This document shows, piece after piece, positions 18,036 through 26,664 of a DNA stretch of 64,000 nucleotides. Position 1 is the first letter of the stretch, and every line of letters begins with the position of its first letter. Origin of the DNA: ZC4RG29 sp964521255. GTDB taxonomy: Bacteria > Bacteroidota > Bacteroidia > Cytophagales > Cyclobacteriaceae. The translations under genes were made by a program, and so were the position numbers. The notes beneath the pieces were generated by a model. It was not told the origin of the DNA and searched no databases. It was given only the letters and a program-made list of their open reading frames with translations. Location of the stretch: positions 1 to 64,000 of the forward strand of contig CAZFRM010000024.1 in the NCBI GenBank assembly GCA_964521255.1, given 5' to 3'.

Positions 18036-19385
18036 ATGAAAAGTATTTCTTTACACGTACTATTTGTTGCTCAATTAAATATTGTGCTGTTCTGTTCTTG
18101 TCAGTCGAAAAAGACAGAACCAACTTCTTCACCACAAATCTCCGATGACTCTCTCCTGACATTGGTTGAGTATCAAACCTTTCAGTATTTCTGGGATGGT
18201 GCTGAACCGACTTCAGGAGGAGCCAGGGAGAGATTTCACACAGACAATATTTATCCTGAGAATGACAAGCACATAATTACAAGTGGCGGAACGGGTTTTG
18301 GAGTGATGGCTATCCTCGTAGGAATCGAACGTGGCTTTATTAAACGTGAGCAAGGCTACGAACATCTTTCAAAGTTGGTGAACTGGCTGGAGAAGGCTGA
18401 TCGATTCCACGGGGCATGGCCTCACTGGTTGAACGGTGAAACGGGTAAAGTAAAACCTTTCAGCCCGGATGACAATGGAGCAGATCTTGTTGAAACAGCA
18501 TATCTCATTCAGGGGCTGTTATGCGTACGTGAATATTTCAAAGATGGCAACGAGCACGAAAAAATGCTGGCGCAGAAGATCGATGAACTTTGGAAGGGAG
18601 TGGAATGGGACTGGTACAGAAACGGGAATAAAAATGTTTTGTACTGGCACTGGTCGCCGGACAAGGAATGGAAGATGAATTTTCCGGTTGAAGGATATAA
18701 TGAATGTCTTATAATGTATGTACTGGCGGCCTCCTCTCCAACGCATGGTATACCCGCTGAAGTATATCATGAAGGTTGGGCGAGGAAAGGCGCTATGGAA
18801 AATGATTTAACACATCAGCAATATGGATACCATCTGGATTTAAAACACAACGGGTCACCACAGTATGGTGGTCCATTGTTCTGGTCGCATTATTCGTACC
18901 TCGGACTTGATCCGCGTAAATTAAAAGACCGCTATGCTGATTATTGGGAGCACAATAAAAATCATACCCTCATCAATTACCGGTATTGTGTGGAAAACCC
19001 AAAAGCATTTAAAGGTTATGGCGAGAATTGCTGGGGACTTACGGCGAGCTATTCGATAAATGGTTATGCGGCGCATAGTCCGATAGAAGACCTGGGCGTC
19101 ATTTCACCTACAGCGGCTATTTCTTCGTTTCCCTATACACCGGAAGAGTCCATGAAAGCGATCCGTCATTTTTATTTTGATATGAAGGATAAAATCTGGG
19201 GGCCGTATGGATTTTATGATGCCTTTAGTGAGCAAAGCAATTGGTATCCTACGCGGTACCTTGCCATTGACCAGGGGCCTGCTGTTGTGATGATTGAAAA
19301 TCATCGCTCTGGATTGTTGTGGAAATTATTTATGAATGCCCCCGAAGTAAAAGCTGGCCTGGACAAACTTGGATTTACCTATTAG
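18036..19385 (+). CDS. GH144-type (glucoamylase-like) lipoprotein, catalytic domain only
   Basis: 449 residues with a short lipoprotein signal (IVLFCSC). The rest is one PF10091/GH144 domain (about 40-449), parallel to the C-terminal 400 residues of the protein at 14265: YQTFQYFWDGAEPTSGGARER, RFHGAWPHWLNG, DDNGADLVETAYLIQGLL, YWHWSPDKEW, GGPLFWSHYSYLGLDP and GPAVVMIENHRSGLLWKLF. It lacks the Ig-like N-terminal region. Two GH144 enzymes in one locus may split endo and exo (sophorose-releasing) roles on beta-1,2-glucan; that division is inference. It is 11 bp after the GH43-like gene and 33 bp before GH3. Confidence 0.92.
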   Translation: MKSISLHVLFVAQLNIVLFCSCQSKKTEPTSSPQISDDSLLTLVEYQTFQYFWDGAEPTSGGARERFHTDNIYPENDKHIITSGGTGFGVMAILVGIERGFIKREQGYEHLSKLVNWLEKADRFHGAWPHWLNGETGKVKPFSPDDNGADLVETAYLIQGLLCVREYFKDGNEHEKMLAQKIDELWKGVEWDWYRNGNKNVLYWHWSPDKEWKMNFPVEGYNECLIMYVLAASSPTHGIPAEVYHEGWARKGAMENDLTHQQYGYHLDLKHNGSPQYGGPLFWSHYSYLGLDPRKLKDRYADYWEHNKNHTLINYRYCVENPKAFKGYGENCWGLTASYSINGYAAHSPIEDLGVISPTAAISSFPYTPEESMKAIRHFYFDMKDKIWGPYGFYDAFSEQSNWYPTRYLAIDQGPAVVMIENHRSGLLWKLFMNAPEVKAGLDKLGFTY

Positions 19386-19418
19386 ATAAAATCATCTCAC
19401 CACATAACAAACGCTGCA

Positions 19419-21722
19419 ATGCCTAATCTGAAAACTCTCCCTTTTAACGCATTAACAATTCTCTTCACTTTCTTAATGTTGGTTGCGTGTAATTCTCCTG
19501 CTAAAAAGAGTTCGCTCATTGACCATAAAATTGATTCCCTGCTAAGCATAATGACGCTGGAAGAAAAAATTGGTCAGCTTAATCTTCCTTCAGCCGGTCA
19601 GTTTACCACCGGTCAGGCAGAGAATTCTGACATCGCCAAAAAAATCGAAAAAGGATTAGTAGGGGGATTGTTTAACATAAAATCAGTTAAGGCGATTACA
19701 GAAATGCAAAAGATTGCCGTTGAGAATAGTCGTTTAAAAATTCCTTTGCTTTTCGGAATGGATGTTATTCATGGCTATGAATCTGTGTTTCCCATTCCGC
19801 TGGGATTGAGTTGTAGCTGGGATATGAATCTGATCGAGCAGAGTGCACGAATAGCGGCACAGGAAGCCAGCGCTGACGGCATTAACTGGACGTTTTCGCC
19901 TATGGTAGATTTGTCGCGCGACCCGCGTTGGGGAAGAATTTCTGAAGGGAACGGTGAAGATCCGTACCTCGGCTCTGAAATCGCCAAAGCTATGGTGAGA
20001 GGCTATCAGGGTAATGATCTTTCTGCAAACAATACCATTATGGCGTGTGTAAAACATTACGCCTTGTATGGTGCATCGGAAGCCGGTCGTGATTATAATA
20101 CGGTAGACATGAGTCGTCAGCGAATGTACAATGAATATTTTCCTCCCTACAAAGCAGCGGTTGATGCCGGAGTGGGTAGTGTGATGGCTTCCTTCAATGA
20201 AATAGATGGGGTTCCGGCTACTGCAAACAAATGGTTACTAACTGATGTACTACGCGATCAATGGAACTTCAAAGGATTTGTAGTTTCCGATTACACAGGT
20301 GTAAGTGAAATGGTGGATCATGGTTTCGGGGACATTCAACATGTTTCAGCCAAAGCGTTGGATGCAGGTTTACATATGGATATGGTAAGTGAAGGTTTCC
20401 TTACAACGCTTGTGCGGTCGCTGGAAGAAAAAAAAATATCCCGGCAGCAAATTGATGAGGCCTGTAGAAAAATCCTGGAAGCAAAATTCAAGCTTGGTTT
20501 GTTTGATGATCCTTTCCGGTACTGTGATGAGAACCGGGCGAAGAATGAAATTTTTACAGAAGCCAACCGCGCTTTTGCACGACGCGTAGCAACGGAGAGT
20601 TTTGTATTGTTGAAAAATGAGGATGATGTACTTCCTCTAAAAAAATCAGGGACGATAGCATTGGTAGGTCCGATGGCTGACGCGGCTGAAAACATGACGG
20701 GTACATGGAGCGTAGCCGCACGGTTTTCAGAATCCATTTCTTTAAGGAAAGGGTTACAGGAAGCTGTTGGCAACAACACAAAAATTCTTTATGCAAAAGG
20801 TTCCAATCTTACTGAAGATCCCGCACTGGAAGAACGTGCAACCATGTTTGGTAAGTCGCTCAAACGTGATGCGCGTTCGGCTGAGATTATTCGTGAAGAA
20901 GCGCTGCGTGCAGCAAGAAATGCCGATGTAATTGTAGCAGCGTTAGGAGAATCTGCCGAAATGAGTGGAGAAGCATCAAGCCGAACGGATATAGAGATTC
21001 CGGAAACGCAGAAAGATCTTCTTAAAGCCTTAGTAAAAACCGGAAAGCCTGTAGTGCTTGTGTTATTTACAGGACGGCCGTTGGCGCTGAAATGGGAACA
21101 AGAGAATGTACCAGCTATTCTCAACGTTTGGTTTGGCGGCAGTGAAGCAGGCAGTGCTATTGCAGATGTATTGTTTGGAGATGTTAATCCTTCCGGAAAA
21201 CTAACCACTACGTTTCCTCAGAATGTGGGGCAGGTTCCGATCTATTACGCCCACAAGAACACAGGCCGGCCGTTACCGGAAGGTAAATGGTTTCAGAAAT
21301 TCCGTTCCAATTATCTAGATGTTTCCAACGATCCGTTATATCCTTTTGGTTTCGGATTGAGCTATACAACTTTTCAATATGGGGATGTTAAACTGGATAA
21401 AACGACAATGACCCCAACAGATTCGATTACTGTTTCAGTTGAAGTTACTAATACAGGCTCACGTGAGGGAGCAGAGGTCGTTCAACTTTATATGCGCGAT
21501 TTGGTAGGTTCGGTGACAAGACCTGTGAAGGAATTAAAAAATTTTAAGAAGGTATCGTTGAAGGCCGGAGAAACTAAAACCGTTTCTTTTTCGATTTTTG
21601 AAGATGACTTGAAATTTTATAGCTCAGCGCTGGAATATGTTGCTGAACCGGGAGACTTCAAGGTATTTGTGGGTACTAATTCACAAGATGTTTCCGAGGC
21701 TGATTTTAAGTTGGTCAGATAG
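19419..21722 (+). CDS. bglX: GH3 beta-glucosidase (BglX-like) lipoprotein
   Basis: 767 residues with a lipobox (LMLVAC, Cys24). The layout is that of periplasmic BglX: a (beta/alpha)8 domain (about 35-370) with KHYALYGASEAGRDYN and nucleophile D291 in GFVVSDYTG, an alpha/beta sandwich (about 395-620) with SGEASSRTDIEIP carrying the probable acid/base E518, and a C-terminal fibronectin-III-like domain (about 665-760, NTGSREGAEVVQLYMRD). It would release glucose from beta-linked oligosaccharides. In Bacteroides, a GH3 next to a GH144 homologue acts on sophoro-oligosaccharides, so the same role is inferred here. The gene symbol reflects family likeness, not proven orthology. Confidence 0.94.
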   Translation: MPNLKTLPFNALTILFTFLMLVACNSPAKKSSLIDHKIDSLLSIMTLEEKIGQLNLPSAGQFTTGQAENSDIAKKIEKGLVGGLFNIKSVKAITEMQKIAVENSRLKIPLLFGMDVIHGYESVFPIPLGLSCSWDMNLIEQSARIAAQEASADGINWTFSPMVDLSRDPRWGRISEGNGEDPYLGSEIAKAMVRGYQGNDLSANNTIMACVKHYALYGASEAGRDYNTVDMSRQRMYNEYFPPYKAAVDAGVGSVMASFNEIDGVPATANKWLLTDVLRDQWNFKGFVVSDYTGVSEMVDHGFGDIQHVSAKALDAGLHMDMVSEGFLTTLVRSLEEKKISRQQIDEACRKILEAKFKLGLFDDPFRYCDENRAKNEIFTEANRAFARRVATESFVLLKNEDDVLPLKKSGTIALVGPMADAAENMTGTWSVAARFSESISLRKGLQEAVGNNTKILYAKGSNLTEDPALEERATMFGKSLKRDARSAEIIREEALRAARNADVIVAALGESAEMSGEASSRTDIEIPETQKDLLKALVKTGKPVVLVLFTGRPLALKWEQENVPAILNVWFGGSEAGSAIADVLFGDVNPSGKLTTTFPQNVGQVPIYYAHKNTGRPLPEGKWFQKFRSNYLDVSNDPLYPFGFGLSYTTFQYGDVKLDKTTMTPTDSITVSVEVTNTGSREGAEVVQLYMRDLVGSVTRPVKELKNFKKVSLKAGETKTVSFSIFEDDLKFYSSALEYVAEPGDFKVFVGTNSQDVSEADFKLVR

Positions 21723-21780
21723 ATTTACTTAAGTTATTTTTCTTAGTAACTATATTTAGACTGTACATTAACTAAGTTCC

Positions 21781-23259
21781 ATGCGAAATTTATGGATGAT
21801 TGTCCTAGGTTTTATTATTTTCTCCTGTAGCCAGGAAAAGGAATCTGCTGCAATCAAAAAGCCTAACATCATATTCATTCTCAGTGATGATCATCGCTAT
21901 GATTTCATGGGCTTCATGAATAAAGTTCCTGAACTGAAAACACCGGGGATGGACAGAATAGCAAGAGAAGGAGCGCATCTGAAAAATGCTTTTGTATCCA
22001 CAGCTTTATGTTCACCCAGCAGGGCAAGTATTTTGTCAGGGCAATACACACATCATCATCAAGTGGTCGATAATCAGTCACCCATTGCTGACTCGGTAAG
22101 ATTTTTTCCTGAGTATTTACAGGCAGGTGGTTATCAAACAGCCTTTATTGGTAAATGGCATATGGGTCATGAAGATGATAAGCCACGAAAAGGTTTTGAC
22201 TATTGGGTTAGCTTCAAAGGTCAGGGTGTGTATTATAATCCTGTTGTGAATGTTAATGGAGAAGAGAAAATATTCACTGATTCAACTTACATCTCTGATT
22301 TACTAACACAATACGCGGTGGAGTTTATGCAAAAACGAAAACTGGAAGATCCTTTTTTCTTATACCTCTCACACAAAGGTGTTCATGCTGAATTTCAGCC
22401 TGCGAAACGGCATGATGATGTTTATAAAAATATTAAAGTAAACTATCCTCCATCGATGTTTCCACCCGGCGATAAGCGTGGTCATAACGATTCAACTACT
22501 TATAATTATAAAGAACTTCCGCAGTGGGTAAAAGACCAGCGGTATAGTTGGCATGGTGTTGATTATATGTATGATGGTGCGATCTCTTTCGAATCATTTT
22601 ATCAAAAGTATTGTGAAACACTTCTTGGCGTTGATGAGAGTATTCAAACCATTCTGAAGTATCTTGATGACAATGGCTTGATGGATAATACGATTGTTTT
22701 CTATATGGGAGACAATGGATTTTCATTTGGCGAGCATGGATTGATTGACAAACGGCATGCTTACGAAGAATCCATGCGGGTTCCGTTAATTGTAATGGGA
22801 AAAGATATCAAACCGGGAACTGTGGTTACTGAGTTGATTCAAAACATTGATATAGCGCCGACTATCTTGAGTATGGCAGATCTTTCAGTTCCTAAAAATA
22901 TGGATGGCAGTTCTTTCAAAACTTTGTTGCTGGGAGAGGGAATCGAATGGCGCGATACGATCTATTATGAATATTTCTGGGAAAGACCATTCCCTCAAAC
23001 ACCCACTGTCTATGCGGCACGTACCAACCGGTACAAGTACATTCGTTATCATGGTGTGTGGGACATCAATGAACTTTACGATCTTGAAAATGATCCGAAC
23101 GAAATGCACAATCTCATTCGTAGTAAAGAACACCAGGGGATTGCAAAGCGATTAAATCATTCTCTTTTCAAATGGCTGGAGAGAACAAAGGGAATGAACA
23201 TGCCGCTGAGAGAAGATGAAGGGATGAGAAACGACCACAAATTCAGAGGAACGTATTAG
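21781..23259 (+). CDS. Family S1 (formylglycine) sulfatase, lipoprotein
   Basis: 492 residues with a lipobox (FIIFSC, Cys16). It has the alkaline-phosphatase-like sulfatase fold: metal-binding DD at 36-37 (ILSDDHRYDF), the formylglycine signature C77-S-P-S-R81 (ALCSPSRASILSGQYTH), IGKWHMGH, and FYMGDNGFSFGEHGL for the second metal half-site. C77 would need conversion to formylglycine by a maturase, which is not in this window. It lies 58 bp after GH3 in the same direction and is the last plus-strand gene of the PUL. Its stop codon lies inside a 54-bp palindrome. A sulfated or mixed glycan substrate is possible. Confidence 0.93.
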   Translation: MRNLWMIVLGFIIFSCSQEKESAAIKKPNIIFILSDDHRYDFMGFMNKVPELKTPGMDRIAREGAHLKNAFVSTALCSPSRASILSGQYTHHHQVVDNQSPIADSVRFFPEYLQAGGYQTAFIGKWHMGHEDDKPRKGFDYWVSFKGQGVYYNPVVNVNGEEKIFTDSTYISDLLTQYAVEFMQKRKLEDPFFLYLSHKGVHAEFQPAKRHDDVYKNIKVNYPPSMFPPGDKRGHNDSTTYNYKELPQWVKDQRYSWHGVDYMYDGAISFESFYQKYCETLLGVDESIQTILKYLDDNGLMDNTIVFYMGDNGFSFGEHGLIDKRHAYEESMRVPLIVMGKDIKPGTVVTELIQNIDIAPTILSMADLSVPKNMDGSSFKTLLLGEGIEWRDTIYYEYFWERPFPQTPTVYAARTNRYKYIRYHGVWDINELYDLENDPNEMHNLIRSKEHQGIAKRLNHSLFKWLERTKGMNMPLREDEGMRNDHKFRGTY

Positions 23260-23310
23260 AGATTATAATGTAGAGACGCGATGCATCGCGTCTCTACATT
23301 ATAATCTCTA
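23257..23310. repeat. 54-bp perfect palindrome, probable bidirectional terminator or REP-like element
   Basis: Two 27-bp arms are perfectly complementary with no spacer, centred at 23283/23284 on gcgatg|catcgc. The left end includes the TAG stop of the sulfatase (23257-23259), and the right end stops 2 bp before the stop of the convergent small gene. The core gtagagacgcgat resembles palindromic repeats I know from cyanobacterial and other genomes. Confidence 0.9.
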
Positions 23311-23312
23311 CT

Positions 23313-23606
23313 CTAATACTGATCCAGAAACGTCTTCACAATCTCTACCCATTCATCTTGCAATGAAATTCCGGGCATGTTCTTATCAGCCCGATGATAC
23401 CAATATGAAGCATTTCCCGTATCACCCTCTTTTCGATGCAGGTAAGCGTGAATCCATGACGCGTCTTTTGAATGCAAATCCTGAACAATCGTATGGGCCA
23501 TTTCCCAATCGTTATTACCATCATACCACAGTGCCTTAAGCAAGTTGTTTATATCGGCAGGCGGCTCAGGATTTTTCAATGATTTTTTGAATTCTTCAAG
23601 CGTCAT
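23313..23606 (-). CDS. Conserved small hypothetical protein
   Basis: 97 residues, soluble, no signal peptide. I do not know a named function. The middle (NDWEMAHTIVQDLHSKDASWIHAYLHRKEGD, here described at about 32-62, rich in His and Trp) and the following NASYWYHRADK look like a conserved bacterial family of short helical proteins found in several phyla. It lies 12 bp downstream of the SRPBCC/GyrI-like gene on the minus strand and is probably co-transcribed with it. It is convergent with the PUL sulfatase. Confidence 0.8.
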   Translation of the reverse strand: MTLEEFKKSLKNPEPPADINNLLKALWYDGNNDWEMAHTIVQDLHSKDASWIHAYLHRKEGDTGNASYWYHRADKNMPGISLQDEWVEIVKTFLDQY

Positions 23607-23618
23607 TTTTATAGCTGA

Positions 23619-24602
23619 CTATTTTACAGGATAATATACTTCTGTGATCCATTGACTACTTTCCCTTTCGTTATGCGGGCCTCTTACATAAACTTCCCAG
23701 GGATATCCGTTTATTTCAAATTTTTTGTAGTTGATATAGTCCCTCACTTGCTCATGGGCATTTTTTAACTTTTCATAACCACCAATGTGAACCCCTTTGA
23801 TGACTGCGCCACTGTAGTGCTGTAAGACTGGAAATTCTGATGGAAACTTTATATCCGGTGGCGAAAAGGGAATTGCGTAATTAACTTTAATCGTGCTATG
23901 TTCAGAATACAGGCCAAACGGATGGCCAATGCTACTTACCTTTGCATTTTTTGCGGCACCATGAAGTTCCTCTAGTATATTTTTCATTTGTGCTATATCA
24001 CTCTTTCCATCCACCAGGTGAAGATCACTTATGTAATAGGTGGGAGCCAGTGATTCTTCTGTTATTTTGATAGTAAAAATAGGTTTGGCTTCAGCGATTT
24101 CTTTTATTTTCTCAAGCTCATAGCTTAAGGCCTTTTTTACTTTTGGTGTTATAAAAAGAAAAGCCTTCCACCGGCTGAAAGGATTTTCGAAATTATTTCT
24201 TTTATAAGTCGCAGTAAGCAAGATGGTATCGCCCTTATATTTCAATTTGTAGTAACTCCGGGCCGTGTCTGTCGCCGTAATGTAAGTTTCAGTGACAATA
24301 GAAGTATCCGGTAAGCTTTCTGTGATTTTCAGAACCACGCTGTCATTCTTATTTTTCCACGACATGCTGGCTCTGGTTCCGGATTTGAAATTTCCGTATG
24401 TGATTTGCATTGCAGGATCAACTGCCTGCTGGTATGACCAATCTGTCCAACGCTCAAGCTCATTTATTTCTTCAAATACATATTCTATTGGTGCAGTTAT
24501 CCCGATGTCCTTTGCTATTTCAATTTTATCGGGAAGGAAAAAACCTACAGGGATTATTAAAATTATAAAGGCCAGTATGCCCAGTAGATTTTTTTTTACC
24601 AT
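23619..24602 (-). CDS. SRPBCC-type domain plus GyrI-like effector-binding domain protein
   Basis: 327 residues. One N-terminal membrane helix (about 6-26) is followed by an SRPBCC/START-like ligand-binding domain (about 32-165: DIGITAPIEYVFEEINELERWTDW is split by the helix-grip fold pattern). The C-terminal domain (about 175-327) is GyrI-like or AraC effector-binding, with VIKGVHIGGYEKLKNAHEQ and a closing WITEVYYPVK. This combination is common in Bacteroidota. It probably binds a small hydrophobic ligand at the membrane; nothing shows DNA binding. It is divergent from the membrane protein at 24780. Confidence 0.85.
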   Translation of the reverse strand: MVKKNLLGILAFIILIIPVGFFLPDKIEIAKDIGITAPIEYVFEEINELERWTDWSYQQAVDPAMQITYGNFKSGTRASMSWKNKNDSVVLKITESLPDTSIVTETYITATDTARSYYKLKYKGDTILLTATYKRNNFENPFSRWKAFLFITPKVKKALSYELEKIKEIAEAKPIFTIKITEESLAPTYYISDLHLVDGKSDIAQMKNILEELHGAAKNAKVSSIGHPFGLYSEHSTIKVNYAIPFSPPDIKFPSEFPVLQHYSGAVIKGVHIGGYEKLKNAHEQVRDYINYKKFEINGYPWEVYVRGPHNERESSQWITEVYYPVK

Positions 24603-24717
24603 TCGGTAGAAATTGATTGAATGTGAAATGTCAAAATAAGCTTATTAGTAAATTTGAAGTCACGCATTTTTATAGCGGAAGGCAAAATAAAGGAAAGGTA
24701 TCAAATTATTTATACTT

Positions 24718-24731
24718 GGAAAACGTTTGCA
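24718..24731. promoter_or_regulatory. LacI/cre-like operator candidate
   Basis: GGAAAACGTTTGCA matches the LacI/CcpA-family operator pattern TGWAARCGYTWNCW at 13 of 14 positions by eye, with the palindromic core AAACGTTT. It lies between divergent genes starting at 24602 (minus) and 24780 (plus). A related site is at 26560-26573. Confidence 0.35.
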
Positions 24732-24779
24732 ATTCTCTCTTAAAATTCAAATATTACAATAACGCAACACATTTCGCTT

Positions 24780-25235
24780 ATGAGCTTCCTTAATAACCCC
24801 AACCGCATACCTGAAAGTTATGGCGTTCGGATTGCCGCAGGTCTTATTCTGTATTTTGTTTTGATGAAGGTTACCGGGCTTGCGCACCACGTTGAACTGA
24901 GGCTGCTGAACCTGGTGATACTTATAATTGGTGTTTACTTCGCGTTGCGTAAGTTCAAAAACACTCACCAGGATCATCTTAACTACTTTCGCGCACTGAT
25001 TACCGGTGTAGCTACTGCTGCAATTGGATCCTTAATCTTTGCTTTGTTTTTGTTCCTTTACATGAAGGTTGATTCTAATATGATGCAATCCATTGTAGAA
25101 GGCGAACCTATGGGCCGCTACCTCAATCCGTATATGGCTGCATTTATTGTTGCTTTAGAAGGTTTCTTTTCCGGCCTCCTTGTCACGTTTGTATTGATCA
25201 ACTATGTTAACACGGATGAGGTAAATCAGTCCTGA
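24780..25235 (+). CDS. Small four-helix membrane protein (DUF4199-like)
   Basis: 151 residues with four hydrophobic segments (about 18-34, 41-58, 73-98 and 118-142). The topology and the ILIIGVYFALRKFKN segment resemble DUF4199-type Bacteroidota membrane proteins, but I hold that family call loosely. No catalytic residues are evident. It is a single plus-strand gene, divergent from the SRPBCC/GyrI-like gene. Confidence 0.75.
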   Translation: MSFLNNPNRIPESYGVRIAAGLILYFVLMKVTGLAHHVELRLLNLVILIIGVYFALRKFKNTHQDHLNYFRALITGVATAAIGSLIFALFLFLYMKVDSNMMQSIVEGEPMGRYLNPYMAAFIVALEGFFSGLLVTFVLINYVNTDEVNQS

Positions 25236-25339
25236 TGTTGTTGAAGGGTCACTTAGATTTGATACATCAACTCGTCTTCTGTTCTCCTCCCTTGCATGGT
25301 CTCATTTGAATTGGAAAACATCATTGCATCGATTATTGA

Positions 25340-26341
25340 TCAATTTTTCTTGCTTCCCATTATCTCTGAAATTGATATGTGTCCGTCCTTCACGACTGTT
25401 TCATTGTAGTTGGCCTTGTCTACTACTAAGGGCTTGAGCAGTACAGCGTCTATTTCAAAATCTTCATTTTTCAATTTTGTTTTGTTTGCCGGTACTTTAC
25501 CTTTTGCAAAAGTCATAGCCAGCTCTGCTGCCTGATGGGCTAGTTGTTTTATTGGTTTATATACAGTCATTGCCTGGTTGCCTGCAATTATGTTTTTAAT
25601 GGCTATCAACTCTGCATCCTGGCCGGTTATTAAAATTTTCCCAACAAGGTCGGCGGGTAGTGCCTGAATAGAACCTGTTGCTAAAGCATCGTTAGCGGCA
25701 AGGATTACATCCGGTTTCTCCTGGTTGCCTGAGAAGAATTCATCTATTCTCATCAAAGCTTCGATCTCACTCCAGTCATTAAGAATAATGTCACCTATAA
25801 TAGTTACATCCCCTTTGTCAATGGATGGCTTAAGTACTTCCAACTGACCCTTCCTGAACAAGATCGCATTATTATCGGTTGGCGGTCCGTTGAGCAAAAG
25901 GTATTTTCCTTTCGGAACTTTATTCAACGCATACTGAGCCTGGAGATGGCCAACCTCAACGTTGTTGTACGATATATAGAATGAAAGTTCTTTGCTTAAA
26001 ATAAGCCGGTCATACGATATAACCGGAATTTTTTTTGCTTGCGCAGCCTGAACAATCTCTGCTGCCTTTCGTGAGTCAGAAGGTACTATTACCAGAGCAC
26101 TAACACCTGCCTGAATTAATTTTTTTCCCAGTTTTACTTGCTCGTCAGGATCACCGTAGGGTACTTCTACTAAGCATTCTCCTCCCAGTTCTTTTACACG
26201 GTCAGTGAACAATTTTTGATCGATATACCAGCGGTCAATCACGTAACTGTCCATCAATAACCCAATTTTCTGTGCCTTCGCTACTTGTAAGAAAGCAACC
26301 ATAAGCCAGAATAAGGCAATGCATTTTAAAATCTGTTTCAT
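25340..26341 (-). CDS. Periplasmic sugar-binding protein, XylF/RbsB type (orphan)
   Basis: 333 residues with a signal peptide (about 1-23, cleavage near VAKA|QK). The rest is a type I periplasmic binding fold closest in pattern to D-xylose-binding XylF: IGLLMDSYVIDRWYIDQK, then VIVPSDSRKAAEIVQ, PVISYDRL, GKYLLLNGPPTDNNA, NDALATGSIQAL and LITGQDAE. No ABC permease or ATPase lies beside it, so it may serve as a sensor ligand protein or pair with distant parts. It is on the minus strand, downstream of a 323-bp gap holding a LacI-like site. The neighbouring GH29 gene hints at a sugar context. Confidence 0.9.
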   Translation of the reverse strand: MKQILKCIALFWLMVAFLQVAKAQKIGLLMDSYVIDRWYIDQKLFTDRVKELGGECLVEVPYGDPDEQVKLGKKLIQAGVSALVIVPSDSRKAAEIVQAAQAKKIPVISYDRLILSKELSFYISYNNVEVGHLQAQYALNKVPKGKYLLLNGPPTDNNAILFRKGQLEVLKPSIDKGDVTIIGDIILNDWSEIEALMRIDEFFSGNQEKPDVILAANDALATGSIQALPADLVGKILITGQDAELIAIKNIIAGNQAMTVYKPIKQLAHQAAELAMTFAKGKVPANKTKLKNEDFEIDAVLLKPLVVDKANYNETVVKDGHISISEIMGSKKN

Positions 26342-26664
26342 AAACGAAAACTTTAATTTTTTTGTAACAAATGAATACCCAGGCTTCTCATGTTCTTAGG
26401 TTGATGCATTGCGCAGATATCTCATGTGTTTTAGAATCTTGTTTTAAAGAAATCCGATTGCGATCGGAAAAATCGTATGCTAAATCCATCACAATTGGGT
26501 GAGTGAAACGGCATGACAATTTCATATTAATCTTTTCGATAATGTGTGAATTTGCCCTGTGCAAACGTTATCAAAAGATAGCAAGAATTCATCAGGAAAA
26601 CATCCCTTCACCCAATATTGAAAAAAATTATTTGGGGCAGGAATGTCAGAACATCTGAAAGTAT
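26342..26664. other. 323-bp gap between fucosidase and sugar-binding protein genes
   Basis: I see no gene here. It must contain the promoter of the XylF-like gene (minus strand), although no exact TAnnTTTG box was found. It holds a 6-bp dyad (tccgat/atcgga, 26453-26468) and a LacI-like site at 26560-26573. Confidence 0.6.
26560..26573. promoter_or_regulatory. LacI/cre-like operator candidate upstream of the XylF-like gene
   Basis: TGCAAACGTTATCA agrees with TGWAARCGYTWNCW at 13 of 14 positions by eye. It is 219 bp upstream of the XylF-like start on the minus strand. LacI-family regulators commonly control sugar-binding protein genes; none is encoded in this window. Confidence 0.4.

Noticed and set aside
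14265..19385. Two GH144 genes as an assembly or recent tandem duplication artefact
   Set aside because: The two copies differ throughout in sequence, length and domain content, with an unrelated gene between them, so they are old paralogues.
20789..21208. 139-codon open frame on the minus strand opposite GH3
   Set aside because: It is the mirror of a conserved GH3 coding region. Composition (Ser/Ala-rich) and absence of a domain indicate a shadow frame.
23257..23310. Attachment site of an integrated element
   Set aside because: It is a palindrome between convergent genes, with no integrase, tRNA or second copy in the window.
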